A stretch of DNA of 64,000 nucleotides from Ascaphus truei (Eukaryota > Chordata > Amphibia > Anura > Ascaphidae), in contig CM071568.1 in NCBI GenBank assembly GCA_036426205.1, positions 305,493,682 through 305,557,681 of the forward strand. The letters run 5' to 3'. Below the pieces are notes generated by a model. The model ran no database searches and was not told the DNA's origin. It saw only the letters and a program-made list of their open reading frames with translations. Both the position numbers and the translations under genes were made by a program. Positions 35,591 through 46,433 of this stretch are shown here, one piece after another; position 1 is the stretch's first letter, and each line of letters begins with the position of its first letter.

Positions 35591-37021
35591 GGGGAGAGAC
35601 ACACACACAGAGACACACACATAGAGACACACCCAGACAGAGACACACACCCAGAAAATTATATAAATAATTTATTGACATTAAAATTAAATAAAAAATG
35701 AAGACATTAATTGGACATTCCTCATTGTCATTCCTGACCTGACCTTGGGGCTTGTTTATATAATATAAAAATGTGCTAAATAAATAGCAGGGGAAAGCAG
35801 AAATATGGTTGTGCATTATTATAAATATATATGTTGCTACTTACACTTACAGTACTTATTGTACAGACTGTGTCACACGTGCAGCAGCTCTGCCTCTGAG
35901 CAGCTCCAGACTGTCTGACACACCTTCCCCTGTGCTCCTCGTGGCAGTCACTGTCACAGGTCAGTGACATCACTGCTATCCCATGGATCACTGCGGCCCC
36001 TCCCACCTGGCATCTGTCCAATCCCCTGCCGTATTGCTGAGCTGCTCCTATCCTCCTCAAATGGCCACGAATCTCCTGCACCGTTACTCCCTGGTAGTAT
36101 AGTGTGGTGTGCTCTGCTCATACTCTGCCCCCGCCCCTCGGCATTCTCACCCAATCCCGTGCAGCCTAGCATTCTACTATGAAGGAGTATGCCGGGGCGG
36201 GGCTTTGTAGAATGCCGGCCGGCACGCAGGGGATTGGTTGAAGGATGTCTAAAGCCCAACCCCCCGGCAGCATTCTATTCTACAAGTGAAAAAACTCACC
36301 AGCTGAGTCCCGCATCCTCCTCGCGCAGTTCCGCCGCCGCAGACTAGCGCACCGCCGCCCGCTCCACATCACATCTATGTACCGGGACAAAGGCCACAAC
36401 CCGGGACATTTCCGGGACAGGCAGGCTACCGGGACAGTAATGAAAAAAACGGGACTGTCCCGGCAAAACCGGTACAAGTGGTCACCCTACACCTGCCTGA
36501 TTACAGGTAGTAGAAAAAGCCTGCCTTTGAGACAGGAAGAAACCCCTCCTTTGCTCACGTGTGAGCTGACCTTTGGAGACTGAGCAGTGTTTTTGAGTCT
36601 CACAGGAGAGACTGACTAAAAGAACACCCATCTCTGGGGCTGACCGGTCTAAGCTCTGCACAGCGGACCTGATTTCAAGACACAGGGAAATCTACTACAC
36701 CTGAAGCTGAACCAGGAAGTGACAAGATTTTCCCTCCAAGAAACAGATAAGACTTTTATTCTTAAGAGACTGCTTATATCTGCTTATTGACTGTTATATG
36801 TTTTGGGGCTGCGAGAACCTGCTTGACTAAGGGAGATGTGAATTAATGCATAGTGTTTCACTAGAAATACTCCCAAGTGATTAGAAGCTTTGTTCCCCCC
36901 CATCCCCCCTTGTGTTTGGATGAATTTCCTGATAACAAGGAAAAGGCACAATAAAGCCTTATTATAATTTCACATTATAAATGACTCCAAGTGTGTACCT
37001 CTGTGAACGTCCGTCTACAGA
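35591..37021. other. No recognised gene; small inverted repeats
   Basis: About 36151-36178 (cattctcacccaatcccgtg, cattctac) pairs with about 36208-36237 (gtagaatgccggccggcacg). Bases 36377-36490 carry repeated gggaca/tcccgg strings ending in tggtcaccctac, like the end of a small DNA transposon. No ORF with a domain was found. Confidence 0.45.
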
Positions 37022-37733
37022 TTTACTATGGGGGAACCAAGACCATTTTTTCTACTTACCAACACCATTTAAAGTGGTATACGTGTGCAAGCTTTATGAA
37101 TAGTTCAGTGTCTTTTGGTGGCTTCACACTAACATCAGCATCTACCACCTTACTAACATTGACCCCGGTAGAGAGCAAGGACTTGACTGGGATATACAGT
37201 CACATCTGTTTTGTGTGCACCCATGTATTTTAAATTTACACCAATAAAGTATTTGTAACTACTTCAATGTATCCATTGCGAGTAACAGAGTGCTACCAGC
37301 CGAGTTCTTTTTCTTAGGTGTATTAGCGTGATCAACAGTATCAAAAGCCTTTGCAAAATCTAGGAATATTGCACCAGTGAGTTGTCCCTGTTCCGTTCCA
37401 CACTGCAATGAAATCCAAACTTTTAGCAGGGTAGTTACTTACGGTGGAGTGTTTTGGGGCGAAAGCCAGATTGGAATTGGCTAGGGAAATTGGTCTTGGT
37501 ATAGTAATTGCTTAATTAGGAGTGGAAGTGTCCATGGCTTTGGATAGAATTGGGAGAAGGGAGATTGGCCTGGAGTTTGAGACAGTGTTTTTGTCCCTAC
37601 TTTTGAATATTGGGACAACTCTGGCAGTTTTCCAGGTCTTAGGGATATGGCCTGCAGAAAGGATAGAGTTGACTATGGAAGCAATTGGTTTGGCAATAGC
37701 TGGGGCACCAAGTCTTATGAACCTAGATTGTAG
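37022..37733 (-). mobile_element. CR1/Rex1-type LINE RT fragment
   Basis: On the minus strand the segment encodes GAPAIAKPIASIVNSI, TWKTARVVPIFKSRDKNTV, NSRPISLLPILSKAMDT and, lower down, GAIFLDFAKAFDTVDHA. These are RT motifs of CR1-group LINEs. 37022-37510 is nearly identical to 56256-56745. The fragment ends exactly at the transposon end at 37734. Confidence 0.75.
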
Positions 37734-38338
37734 TACAGTGGCGGCCGAGCTGAGTCTAAGGCGGATAGACCCGCGGCTTTCAGATTATCCCGTTTAGGTG
37801 CGGTTTTATGTTGTTTTCGCCCAGAGTGAACTGCGGTATTTTCGCGCTCGTGATATTAGCATTTTATTCTCGCTGGCTGCAATACTGCAATGCCGTGTAA
37901 AATCTCAGGGGGGCGTTTGCGAGCTGTTGTCTTGGAAGTTTAATACCTTCGCGGTTCAGCCCGCGTCAGTACACAGTCTGTGTGTGCGCGCGCAGTAATT
38001 GTACATTTGCATATTTAAAGTATACATGCATTTAGCAGTGCTGTGCTGCTGTACAGTACTGTATGTAATATTTTTTTCTCCACAAACCAAACCATTTTTT
38101 CACAAGCCTGCCAAAACCATCTAACTGTATTACGAAATTCAATCTGTGCTGCAGCTTTTGACTGCGACACTGTGTGTTTGACTGCACATGGTTGATTTTT
38201 GTGCTTTTTACAAACTGTATTTGGGGGTGTATTATTACAGTATGATGAACTGCCGTTTGAAATTAAAGTACTGTACAGTATGTATTTAGCTTTGAACACC
38301 CACGTAGTCGTTAATTTTATGAATCTTGTACTCTAATC

Positions 38339-38663
38339 CAGCGGTGGGCAAACGGTGGGGCGCGACCCCCAGGGGGGCGCGGGGTTTACAGAGGCCCCGC
38401 GCGCTTCCCGAAGGCACTTAAATTAAGTGCCGGGGGAGCTGCAGGGCCTCTGTAAACCTAACTTACCGTGGCTCCGGCGGCTTCCTCCTTGGATCGCCAT
38501 GGCAACGCGGCGTCAAAATGACGCTGCGAGGTGATGTGACGTCACGTTGCTATGGCAACGTGATGTCATTATGCCGGAGCGCGGGTAAATTGGGGTTGGG
38601 GGGGCGCGGGAGTGAGGGGACAGCCGACAGGGGGGCGCAGGGAAAAAAGTTTGCGCCCCCCTG
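38339..38663. mobile_element. hAT-like nonautonomous element (325 bp) with 8-bp target duplication
   Basis: The ends are CAGCGGTGGGCAAAC and, inverted, CAGGGGGGCGCAAAC. Both sides carry CTCTAATC (38331-38338 and 38664-38671). The paralogous site at 31470 has no insert. TIR sequence and 8-bp duplication are typical of hAT elements. It has no coding capacity. Confidence 0.85.
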
Positions 38664-38680
38664 CTCTAATCCTTTCAGAG

Positions 38681-38743
38681 ATGGCTGCTTGCTTCTTACC
38701 GCGCAGTGTCCCCTATCAACATACATTTCCCGAAGTTAGTAAA
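38681..38743 (+). other. Exon-like unit in the larger copy
   Basis: Same layout as the units at 31485 and 31649: cctttcag, ATG, 21 codons, GTTAGT. The open frame is kept although several amino acids differ. The hAT-like insertion at 38339-38663 lies directly before it and duplicated its branch-point region. Confidence 0.4.
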
Positions 38744-40526
38744 GTTAGTCACTGCGGCTGTGTGTAATTCTCTTTGAGATAGGAGCTTGAGGCGACCGGC
38801 CAACCCCCCTGTATTGTGTTCTGAAAGCTGCAGTTCAGTTTTTTTTTTAATGTAATTTTTTACTTCAATAGTTTGTTTCATGTGTGCAATTACCTAAAGA
38901 ACTGTATAGCTGCATGACATGTGCTAGAGGGAGGGCAGGGCTGGCAAAGGGGTGTGCCAGGGCTTGTGACAGGACATGAAGGGACAGTGCCTTAGCAAAT
39001 GGCTGTTAAAATAGAATATTTGAAAATTGGTCTTTCTAAGTTGTTTTCTTAAAAACAGAAAATGCTAAAAGTATTTTTTCTTACTACAGAACTGATTTAC
39101 AGTATTAAGAAAAACAGACATGCAGGATATTGACTGCACCTGCGTGTACTGTAATTCCCTTTGAGATGGGAGCGTTTCAGAACTGATACAGTAGTTGTCT
39201 TAATCCTCAAATCCTTTCAGAGATGGCAGCTTGCTGTTTACTTCGCATAAGTCAAACGCCCAACCCCCCCCCTCTCACAACAGAGTCGTCTGTGTCCTTA
39301 CATACTGTATTGTGTTCTTAATCCTCTAATCCTTTCAGAGATGGCATGAGTCGACCGCCCAACCCCCCCCCCCTCTCGCAACAGAGTCATACATTTTCTG
39401 ATGTTAGTTAGTTAGTCATTGTGTTCTAAATCCGTCCAAACCTCACACTGCCTGCGTGTACTCTAATCCTTGTAGACATGGGAGCTTCAGTAGCTGATTA
39501 ATGCACATGACTCAGCCCCCCCCCCCCCAACCCTTTGAGGCTTATTTTACGGTAACGCTTTGGAAACTCCCTTCTCGATTTTGAAATGTAAATCTGATTT
39601 GCACAGCATAGTCAGAATTGAGAGTTAAAAAGACCTTAAACTGATTATTGTTGTTTTGTTATACATTCTTATTCATTGGTGTTCATTGGTGGGGGGGGGG
39701 GGGTTGTGGTTGTTGTCAATGATTATGATTAGCAGTAATGTGAATAAATATTAATTTTATTTTCTCAGGAACCAAAATATACAAAAATACAAACAAATAA
39801 TTATGAATAATACGTACAGTAATGCTGTCTTAAGTTCTTCTGGCAGATTGAAATTGGATAAACATTTTGAAAACATTTTTAAAACATGGGAAAACATGAA
39901 TAATGCACATTTATAAGAATTTTATTTAATAGTATACAGGTACTGAATGCTATCATAGTGTATATACTATATATATATATATATATTATATGATATATAG
40001 AATATATAGAATATATATTACTAATATAGAGTAAGTATAGTAATATTATTTGTTCCGTCTGTATTCGTGTTTCCTCCCTCTGGAAAATTGAAAGAGGAGA
40101 GGTTTTGTGTACATCACTACTGCTGTTTATATACTGTACATTGGACTGTACACGTAGAGTAGACTGGACACAGCACCCCACCTCCCACCAGGTCACCCTT
40201 TTCCTGAAACGACAAGAAAACAACAAATTAGTGCAGTTATGTGCGTACTGTATTATTATTGTGTAATGTACTGTACTGTACATGGCTGGTGCTGCTTGAG
40301 CAGTTAGTAGGCGGTTACCGTAGTACTGTCAAACTAGTCTACTGTATACTGGAACTACTGTATACTCTGACTACTGTTAAATACTATGTACTGTAACCTG
40401 ATGGCTAGTGCTGCTCTCTCTGTAAAGAAAAAACTGTAACTACTGTATACTCTGACTATTGGGAAAGAAAAAATATGTGCCATACTTACCTGTATCATAC
40501 TGTACTTACAATACTACAGCACAGCA

Positions 40527-42129
40527 CTACTTTCCTGATGCTTGCCCATTACGCGCGATCACAATGGGCAACACAGTGGCAATATGGTCTATATATTTAT
40601 TGCAGCGTTCCACGGTGAGTACATCATTCCAAAAACTCATTATGCCTTTCAACAACTCGTCCTTTTTGGAGGGTTTCGCCACTTTCTGGATATGGTCCTT
40701 CAGTTGATGCCAGACCATTTAGATCGGATTGAAGTCTGGTGATCTGTCAGTGGAAAAAAAGTACAATTAGTTGAAGAGATACAGTACACAGTAAAAACAG
40801 TGGGGAACAAAAATGGGACACGGTCTGCTGCAGTTACTCCGCTGGCGTCTTCACCCAGTTGATACCGCGCTCAAAGATATGCGCTGTTGACGCGGTGTGC
40901 TTAGGATCGTTGTCCTGGTAGAAGCGGTGACCATTGGGGAACTCGCGTGTGATGTATTGCACTATCTCAGGCACAATGTTGTCTTGGAAGAAAGCTTTAT
41001 TCATGATTCCTATAGCAAAAAAAGAAAAGTGCTCAAAAAACTGCACAATAGTACAGTACAGAACAGTGCATACTGTACAGTAAGGCTACACTAGTAAAGT
41101 ACAGTGCATACAGTAAGGCTAAACTAGTAAAGTACAGTGCATAAGGCTACATTTTATTTGATATATTTGACCTTCAAAGATGACAATGCATCCTGGTCCG
41201 CGCCTAGAGATGGCACCCCCCACATGCAGCTTCACGGGGTGTTTTGGCCGCGGCTTCAAAGATATGCGGCCTTTTTTGTGGAACGTAAAGGTTGCAAATC
41301 TTTCCAGCGACACAGTAGACTCATTAGTGAAGGTGCAATCCTGGAAAGTTTCCCCAATGTCGATCCATGCCTGGGCCTGGACCACTCTTTTGATTTTGTT
41401 AGCGTCCTGTATCATGGGGTATGCTCTGTAATGACAAGGAATAAATAAGTTTAGCTGTACAGTACAACACTTTTACCTCCGAAACAACACTTTTACCTCC
41501 TGTACTGTCCAGTACCAACCTCACACGTCCATATTTCCATCCAATGCTGCGTCTCATCTTTATGCTGGTCTCGGATACAGCAAGATTGTGCTTTTCCTGC
41601 AGAGTGTATTTGACCCTTAATGCACTGTTCTCATCATTCTCCTCACTTATTTGGTCCACCAGGAGAGTTGTCTTCCTGCAATGTTAAGAAAATATATTGT
41701 TTATATACAAAATATATTCTGTATACTGTTGCAATATAAAGATGCAAAATATATCCTGTATACTGTTGCAATATAAATATACAAAATATATTCTGTATAC
41801 TGTTGCAATGTAAAGATACAAAATATATCCTGTATACTGTTGCAATATAAAGATACAAAATATATTCTGTATACTGTTGCAATATAAAGATACAAAATAT
41901 ATCCTGTATTCTGTTGCAATATAAAGATACTGTATACTTACGCGTTAGTTACCCTTGGTGCCCTTTTGCGTTCTCTGTTTTTTCCGTGTGCATGATAGCT
42001 CACGGTGGTTGCTGGCACAACGATGCCAGAAGTAGCTAACCAGCGTTGGATAATAGCAATTCGGTGTCCGCTCGTGTACATCTCCTTAATTCGCATGCTG
42101 AGATCCTTGGAAATCTTCTTAACAACCAT
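40527..42129 (-). pseudogene. Five-exon Tc1/mariner-like transposase with two catalytic positions lost
   Basis: Proposed exons (minus): 42129-41942, 41675-41520, 41425-41172, 41009-40838, 40743-40527, with GT-AG borders. They join in phase to about 328 codons, the usual family length. Exon 1 has a PRD-like helix-turn-helix (KKISKDLSMRIKEMYTSGHR). The DDE core shows [26 protein letters not shown] across a splice and QDNDPKHT. The first catalytic Asp (FTDES) is AAT here (N, 41323-41325). The third (PIE) is TAA (40719-40721). Transposases bind the TIRs and cut and paste the element; this one cannot. Confidence 0.75.
41690..41935. repeat. 37-bp tandem repeat inside transposase intron 1
   Basis: About six units of tgtatactgttgcaatataa plus agatacaaaatatattc. 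It lies wholly between the proposed donor at 41941 and acceptor at 41676. The small Tyr-rich ORFs here are not genes. Confidence 0.85.
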
Positions 42130-42369
42130 TGCTGATGAAATACAGTTCAAACACAAGAATGTTTATTCGATGTTTAGTCTGTGTATTCAATGTGCAGTGA
42201 ATCCACAAAATGGATGGTGTATTTATACGGTAATGACTCACTCGCCCACTTTCAACACCTGTACCTCGCTGCCATGCATAAAAGGTTACACACTTTGCAT
42301 AGCCCACCACTCGATGATGTTTATCTGAACTTGCCCTTGTCCAGATAGTGCATTGTGCCACCTGCTTCC
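42130..42369. promoter_or_regulatory. Bidirectional promoter between transposase and BEN-like gene
   Basis: The 240-bp interval separates two divergent ATGs. On the minus strand TATAAATA (42227-42220) lies about 91 bp before the transposase ATG. On the plus strand CATAAAAG (42277-42284) lies about 86 bp before the BEN-gene ATG. Both boxes and most of the interval are conserved in the second copy (48841-48848 and 48906-48913). Confidence 0.55.
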
Positions 42370-43698
42370 ATGGAGCGACCCCGATTCTATGGATGCAAGA
42401 ACCCACTCGCCTCTGCCGTACCTGTCAGGCAGAAAAAGCGAAAGGCGGTTGCCGTTTCCACGCCAAGGCCAAAGCGACAGGCTAAGGCCAATAAAGAAAA
42501 CCTTCCGCTGACCCCAAAGGCTAAGGGTTTTCATAGACGTCAGCCTTATTATGTGAAGAAGATATACGGCGATGTACTGTCGACGCAAAACGATTGGCAG
42601 CCAACCCATCGAACCCGCAGACCACCACCTCCCATACGCTTCGACGACTCTGCCGCCGCTGTCCCGGAAATCTTTAGGCCGTCTTCTCCACCCCTCGTCG
42701 AAGACGCTACCGCCTCTGAAATCCACGGGTCACTTTCTCCTTTGCTCTTGGACGACTCTGCTTCTCGCCCGGAAATCCAAAGTTCACTTTCTCCATCCGT
42801 CTTCGACGACGCTACTGCTTCTCCTCTACCGGATATCCACAGGTCACCTCCTCCACCCTTCTCATCCTCCGTTGCACCCATCCACCCAGATGTCCAGACG
42901 CCATGCACAAGAAGCAGCTCGTTAGACCGGATGCTCAATGGGATAAGTGTGGATATCCCCGGGAACTCTATTGTGCTGGCAAAGATAGATTTGCTTCTGG
43001 AGACAATGCTAGATATGGAGCAGCGGATGCAGAAGATAGAGGCTGACATAGCGGGCATACATTATTTGCTCGGTGTTAATGCCCCTGTTTCCCCAATGCT
43101 GGAGCAGGGGGGTGACATGGATGTGATGAATGGGACCTTCGACCCCCTTCCATCACCAAGCGCACCAGAAGATGTAGTGTACCAGTACATGTATGCCGTT
43201 GAGGAGGAGGATAACATGACAACCCCGTCAAGACCACGGCAGGAGACAACACGGCGACCAAGACCGGAGGAAAGCTTCCTCCCAGACAACCTACCATCGC
43301 CCGTCGCCTCAAGTACACCCGCTCCCAAAAGACCTACACCCGCTCGCATCGATGCGGTGCCCATCACCCTGCGCGATATGCCAGTGGCACTCAGGGAGAA
43401 GTATAGGGTGATGAGTGCTGGTGCACCCCACAAGTATGCCTTGTTAATTTTTAAGCACCATGTTCCCTACTCGTTGTACTGTGACTGGGCCTTCAGAGTG
43501 AACTATGAGGGAAATCGCGTAAAAAAAGCGCTTCCTGCCAATTTAAGAAAGAACATTCTGGAGGAATTGCGGCGCTTTTATGCAGTTACAAATCCTGTAA
43601 TGAGAGGCGTTCGAGACTGCATTAATGGCGTTTTGCGCCATGCAAGGAGTAAGCCATGGACGGACCATGTGGAGGACATACCTGTACTGTTGTGCTGA
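42370..43698 (+). CDS. BEN-domain-like protein encoded by the transposon (442 aa, intact)
   Basis: The ATG at 42370 has G at +4 and matches the start in the second copy; the frame is open slightly upstream only from a GTG. The protein has a basic nuclear-signal-like N-terminus (RQKKRK, RPKRQAK, residues 20-40). Four acidic/Ser-Pro repeats follow (FDDSA...PEI...SLSP type, about 90-165), then a short coiled coil (LDMEQRMQKIEADIAGI, about 214-230) and a C-terminal domain (345-430). That domain (YALLIFKHHV, PANLRKNILEELRRF, VRDCINGVLRHAR) resembles BEN domains, which bind DNA and proteins in chromatin factors. AATAAA lies at 43733. A role in controlling the transposon or host transcription is inference. 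Confidence 0.65.
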   Translation: MERPRFYGCKNPLASAVPVRQKKRKAVAVSTPRPKRQAKANKENLPLTPKAKGFHRRQPYYVKKIYGDVLSTQNDWQPTHRTRRPPPPIRFDDSAAAVPEIFRPSSPPLVEDATASEIHGSLSPLLLDDSASRPEIQSSLSPSVFDDATASPLPDIHRSPPPPFSSSVAPIHPDVQTPCTRSSSLDRMLNGISVDIPGNSIVLAKIDLLLETMLDMEQRMQKIEADIAGIHYLLGVNAPVSPMLEQGGDMDVMNGTFDPLPSPSAPEDVVYQYMYAVEEEDNMTTPSRPRQETTRRPRPEESFLPDNLPSPVASSTPAPKRPTPARIDAVPITLRDMPVALREKYRVMSAGAPHKYALLIFKHHVPYSLYCDWAFRVNYEGNRVKKALPANLRKNILEELRRFYAVTNPVMRGVRDCINGVLRHARSKPWTDHVEDIPVLLC

Positions 43699-45494
43699 AC
43701 TGTATTGTGCATGTTTTGACCTGCTGTACTTAAATAAAGGAGATGTTGTTGTGTGTTTTGTAACTTGTATTTACTGTATACAGAAATGCTGCAACTTGTA
43801 ATACACAGGACCTACTGTACTGTACCTGCACAATTCCAGTCCCTGAGGGCCGCAAACAGGCACGGTTTTCAAGGTAAGGTTGTCCTGAAAACCGGGCCTG
43901 CCTGCTGCCCTCGAGGACTGTCGTGGTGCAATGGTGCAGGCCTGACTGACCGTTTTGCACACCATCCCACTGTACTGTATACAGGCATGCCCCGCATTAA
44001 TGTACGCAATGGGACCGGAGCGAAAATGTACTTAAAGTGAAGCGCTACCTTTTTCCCACTTATCAATGCATGTACTGTACTGCAATCGTCATATACGTGC
44101 ATAACTGATGTAAATAACGCATGTGTAACAGGCTCTATAGTCTCCCCGCTTGCACACAGCTTCGGTACAGGTAGGGAGCTGGTATTGATGTTCAGGACGT
44201 GCTGACAGGCGCATGCGTGAGCTGCCGTTTGCCTATTGAGCGATTTGTACTTACTCGCGAGTGTACTTAAAGTGAGTGTCCTTAAACCGGGGTATGCCTG
44301 TACTGTGCTGTATGTTTCTTTAATAAAGGAGATGTTGATTTTTGTCACAGGTACAGTTACATTTTTTAACTTGCTGTACTTAAATAAAGATGTTGTGTGT
44401 TTTTCAACTTGTATTTGTGCTGGTGCAGACTGCTTTTCAGACCATCCCACTGTATACAGTATGTTTTGACTTTAATAAAGGGGATGTTGGGTTTTGTATA
44501 ATTTATGAATAAAGAATTTGTTTTTAAAGCATGTGACTGTGAACCATACTGACTGACTGCAAATGTTTTAACTTTATATACTGTACATAAATAAATGTTT
44601 TCACTACTGTAGCAGTAAACCATACACCTGTTGATGTTTTGAATTGCTGTGCACTTAATGTTTCCACATTGTACAGTATTTGTAAATAAATGTTTTTGTA
44701 CTTTCAGTACTCCACCAATAAAAGAACATGTTTATTTGTTTTACGTTGTTCAATTGGCTCCATTGTAACAAAACACAGTGTTTCTAGAATGTCGGGGCAT
44801 ACTGGACTGCACTGTATACTGTAGGCATGCTCAGCATAAGAGTATAAAAAAAATAGAAGACACATACTGTACTGTTCTGTATGAACTGTCAGTGTAATAC
44901 ATGTAGAATAAATGCATAGTTTTTATTTTTCCGGGTTTATTACACACCATATAAAACTGTATTGTACTGTATACGGCCGGAAAACATCAGCATACTGTTT
45001 CAGGTACAGTATTCTTTCCTAATCAATAACAACGGCCACTAAACTGTAGACTCTGGTACGTGGCGTTTTAAATCCGATTCAGCAATGTGCAGCGATATTA
45101 TCCATCGAAATCCCTCCATTAGCCGTTTTATTTTCTGAGGAAAAACAAAAAGAAAAATTTCACTGTAATGTTCAGTCCCCTAAAGACGTTCGTTCCCAGC
45201 TACTGTAGTCCCACCAATAATTTTCTCGGGTCGGGGGGCGGGGGGGCGTTTCCGGTTTACATGCGCATGCGCCTACCGTCGATGTAATGACACGCATATG
45301 CGTTTCAAGAAGGTTCCAATGCGCATGCGCCTAGCGTTCCACCAATAGTTCAGTATCTGCTGTACAGTACTGTAGAAGCCGCTCAGCCAATGATATTGCT
45401 TACAGGAGAATCGCTTGACTTTCAAATCACGCCGATATTGTTACTGTATTGTCAAAATAAAAATAAAAAACAGAAAATAATACGGCAACAATAC
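43699..45494. other. Noncoding spacer of the large element, with several AATAAA strings and a candidate second forkhead exon
   Basis: Repeated polyadenylation-like signals with ttaataaaggagatgtt occur at about 43733, 44320, 44390 and 44475. A minus-strand acceptor (tttttcctcag, near 45136) precedes an open stretch (KRLMEGFRWIISLHIAESDL) ending at about 45043. The same stretch is present, modified, in the second copy near 51430-51550. TGCGCATGCGC-type palindromes lie near 45262 and 45320. Confidence 0.45.
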
Positions 45495-46065
45495 TCACCA
45501 TAGAATTTCCCATTCAGCTGGCGCCGGCGCCGGTCCACTGCCAGTCCAGTGTTCCTGGTCATCCTTGTCGATAGTTTGCAGCGGGACTAGTCCACCTGTA
45601 GTCAGCTGATGAGGCTGGAAATTGCTTAGGTACATGCAAGCTTGCTCGAAACTGCACGCGAAATCCGGCTCAGGCTCACTGACGGTGGGAACGTTATCGG
45701 AAGCCGGAGCTGGTGCATTGCTTGGCAGCGAATGTTGTTTCTTGGTTGGTTTTAACACGACCCTTTGCCTTTTGCCGTCTGCACGATCATAGATACAGGA
45801 AAAAGCCGGTGATACACACCAATACCCTCCAACAAATTGTGGCTCAAGACGATAAAAACAGGGATCGCTACATAACCTTTTCCTTATTGCACGCTTCCAC
45901 GTATGGGGAGCTGGCGAAAATTTGTAAAAGTCAGTTTTCCATAAAATACTGATAAATTTGAACAACTGTTGCCATCTTATCTTCCGTTGCATTAATCGCG
46001 GCCCATATCAAATACGCGTAACTTCTGTCGGGTTTTTGGAAAACGGGCTGCACTTGAACACTCAT
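45495..46065 (-). pseudogene. Forkhead-like DNA-binding protein encoded by the transposon (one frameshift)
   Basis: From the ATG at 46065 the first 44 codons read QKPDRSYAYLIWAAINATED then KMATVVQIYQYFMEN. This parallels the forkhead start KPPYSYIALIAMAI with helix 2 (IYQFI). After a one-base shift near 45930, the frame 45495-45992 continues with FYKFSPAPHTWKRAIRKRLC and CFYRLEPQFVGGYWCVSP. This aligns with the recognition helix (W.NSIRHNLS..CF) and wing (G.YW.L.P). A basic patch and an acidic, Pro-rich tail (PEPDFACSFEQACMYLSNF) follow. The last codon abuts a donor-like G|GTGAGT. The expected function is sequence-specific DNA binding. The frameshift probably inactivates this copy. Confidence 0.65.
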
Positions 46066-46207
46066 GGCGGTCGGCGGGTCTCTGAAGAATAGTGTAACTG
46101 AAACTGGTCTTTGTCTTTCTTTAATATGAAAAGCCTAAATTGATACATTTTTGCAACCTCTTCCTTCAGTCTCAAGGCCAAGGCACACTGTGGTACAGTA
46201 TCTTTTT

Positions 46208-46433
46208 TTCAACGAAACACCTGCAAGTCGACACATTAATGAAGCGCATGTGCATCACAATTCATGAATATCTGCCATCTGGTGGACACGCGAATAATTG
46301 CAACCTATTAAATCCTTCTCAATAAACGCATCAACCGCGTGTCAACCCGTGGCTGAGAACGCAAAATGAATGCATTCCAGGAAAAAGCCAGGGAAAAACC
46401 GGCGATGTGTTAGACTCAGATGCGCCGCAGCAG
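46208..46433 (-). repeat. Right terminal region and TIR of the large element
   Basis: Read inward from 46433 it starts CTGCTGCGGCGCATCTGAGT. Its 225 bp are matched in reverse orientation by 63741-64000. The TA next to it (46434-46435) would be the target site. Confidence 0.65.

Noticed and set aside
34119..35816. Minus-strand ORFs of 486-565 codons rich in Ser, Pro and Leu
   Set aside because: Composition product of a purine-rich minisatellite; three overlapping frames look alike and none has a domain.
41643..41919. Tyr-rich minus-strand ORFs
   Set aside because: 37-bp repeat inside a predicted intron.
42355..42369. Upstream start for the BEN-like ORF
   Set aside because: The first codon is GTG; the conserved ATG in both copies is at 42370.
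42549..43058. Minus-strand ORF of 169 codons
   Set aside because: Antisense of the BEN-like gene; the plus frame is conserved in the second copy.
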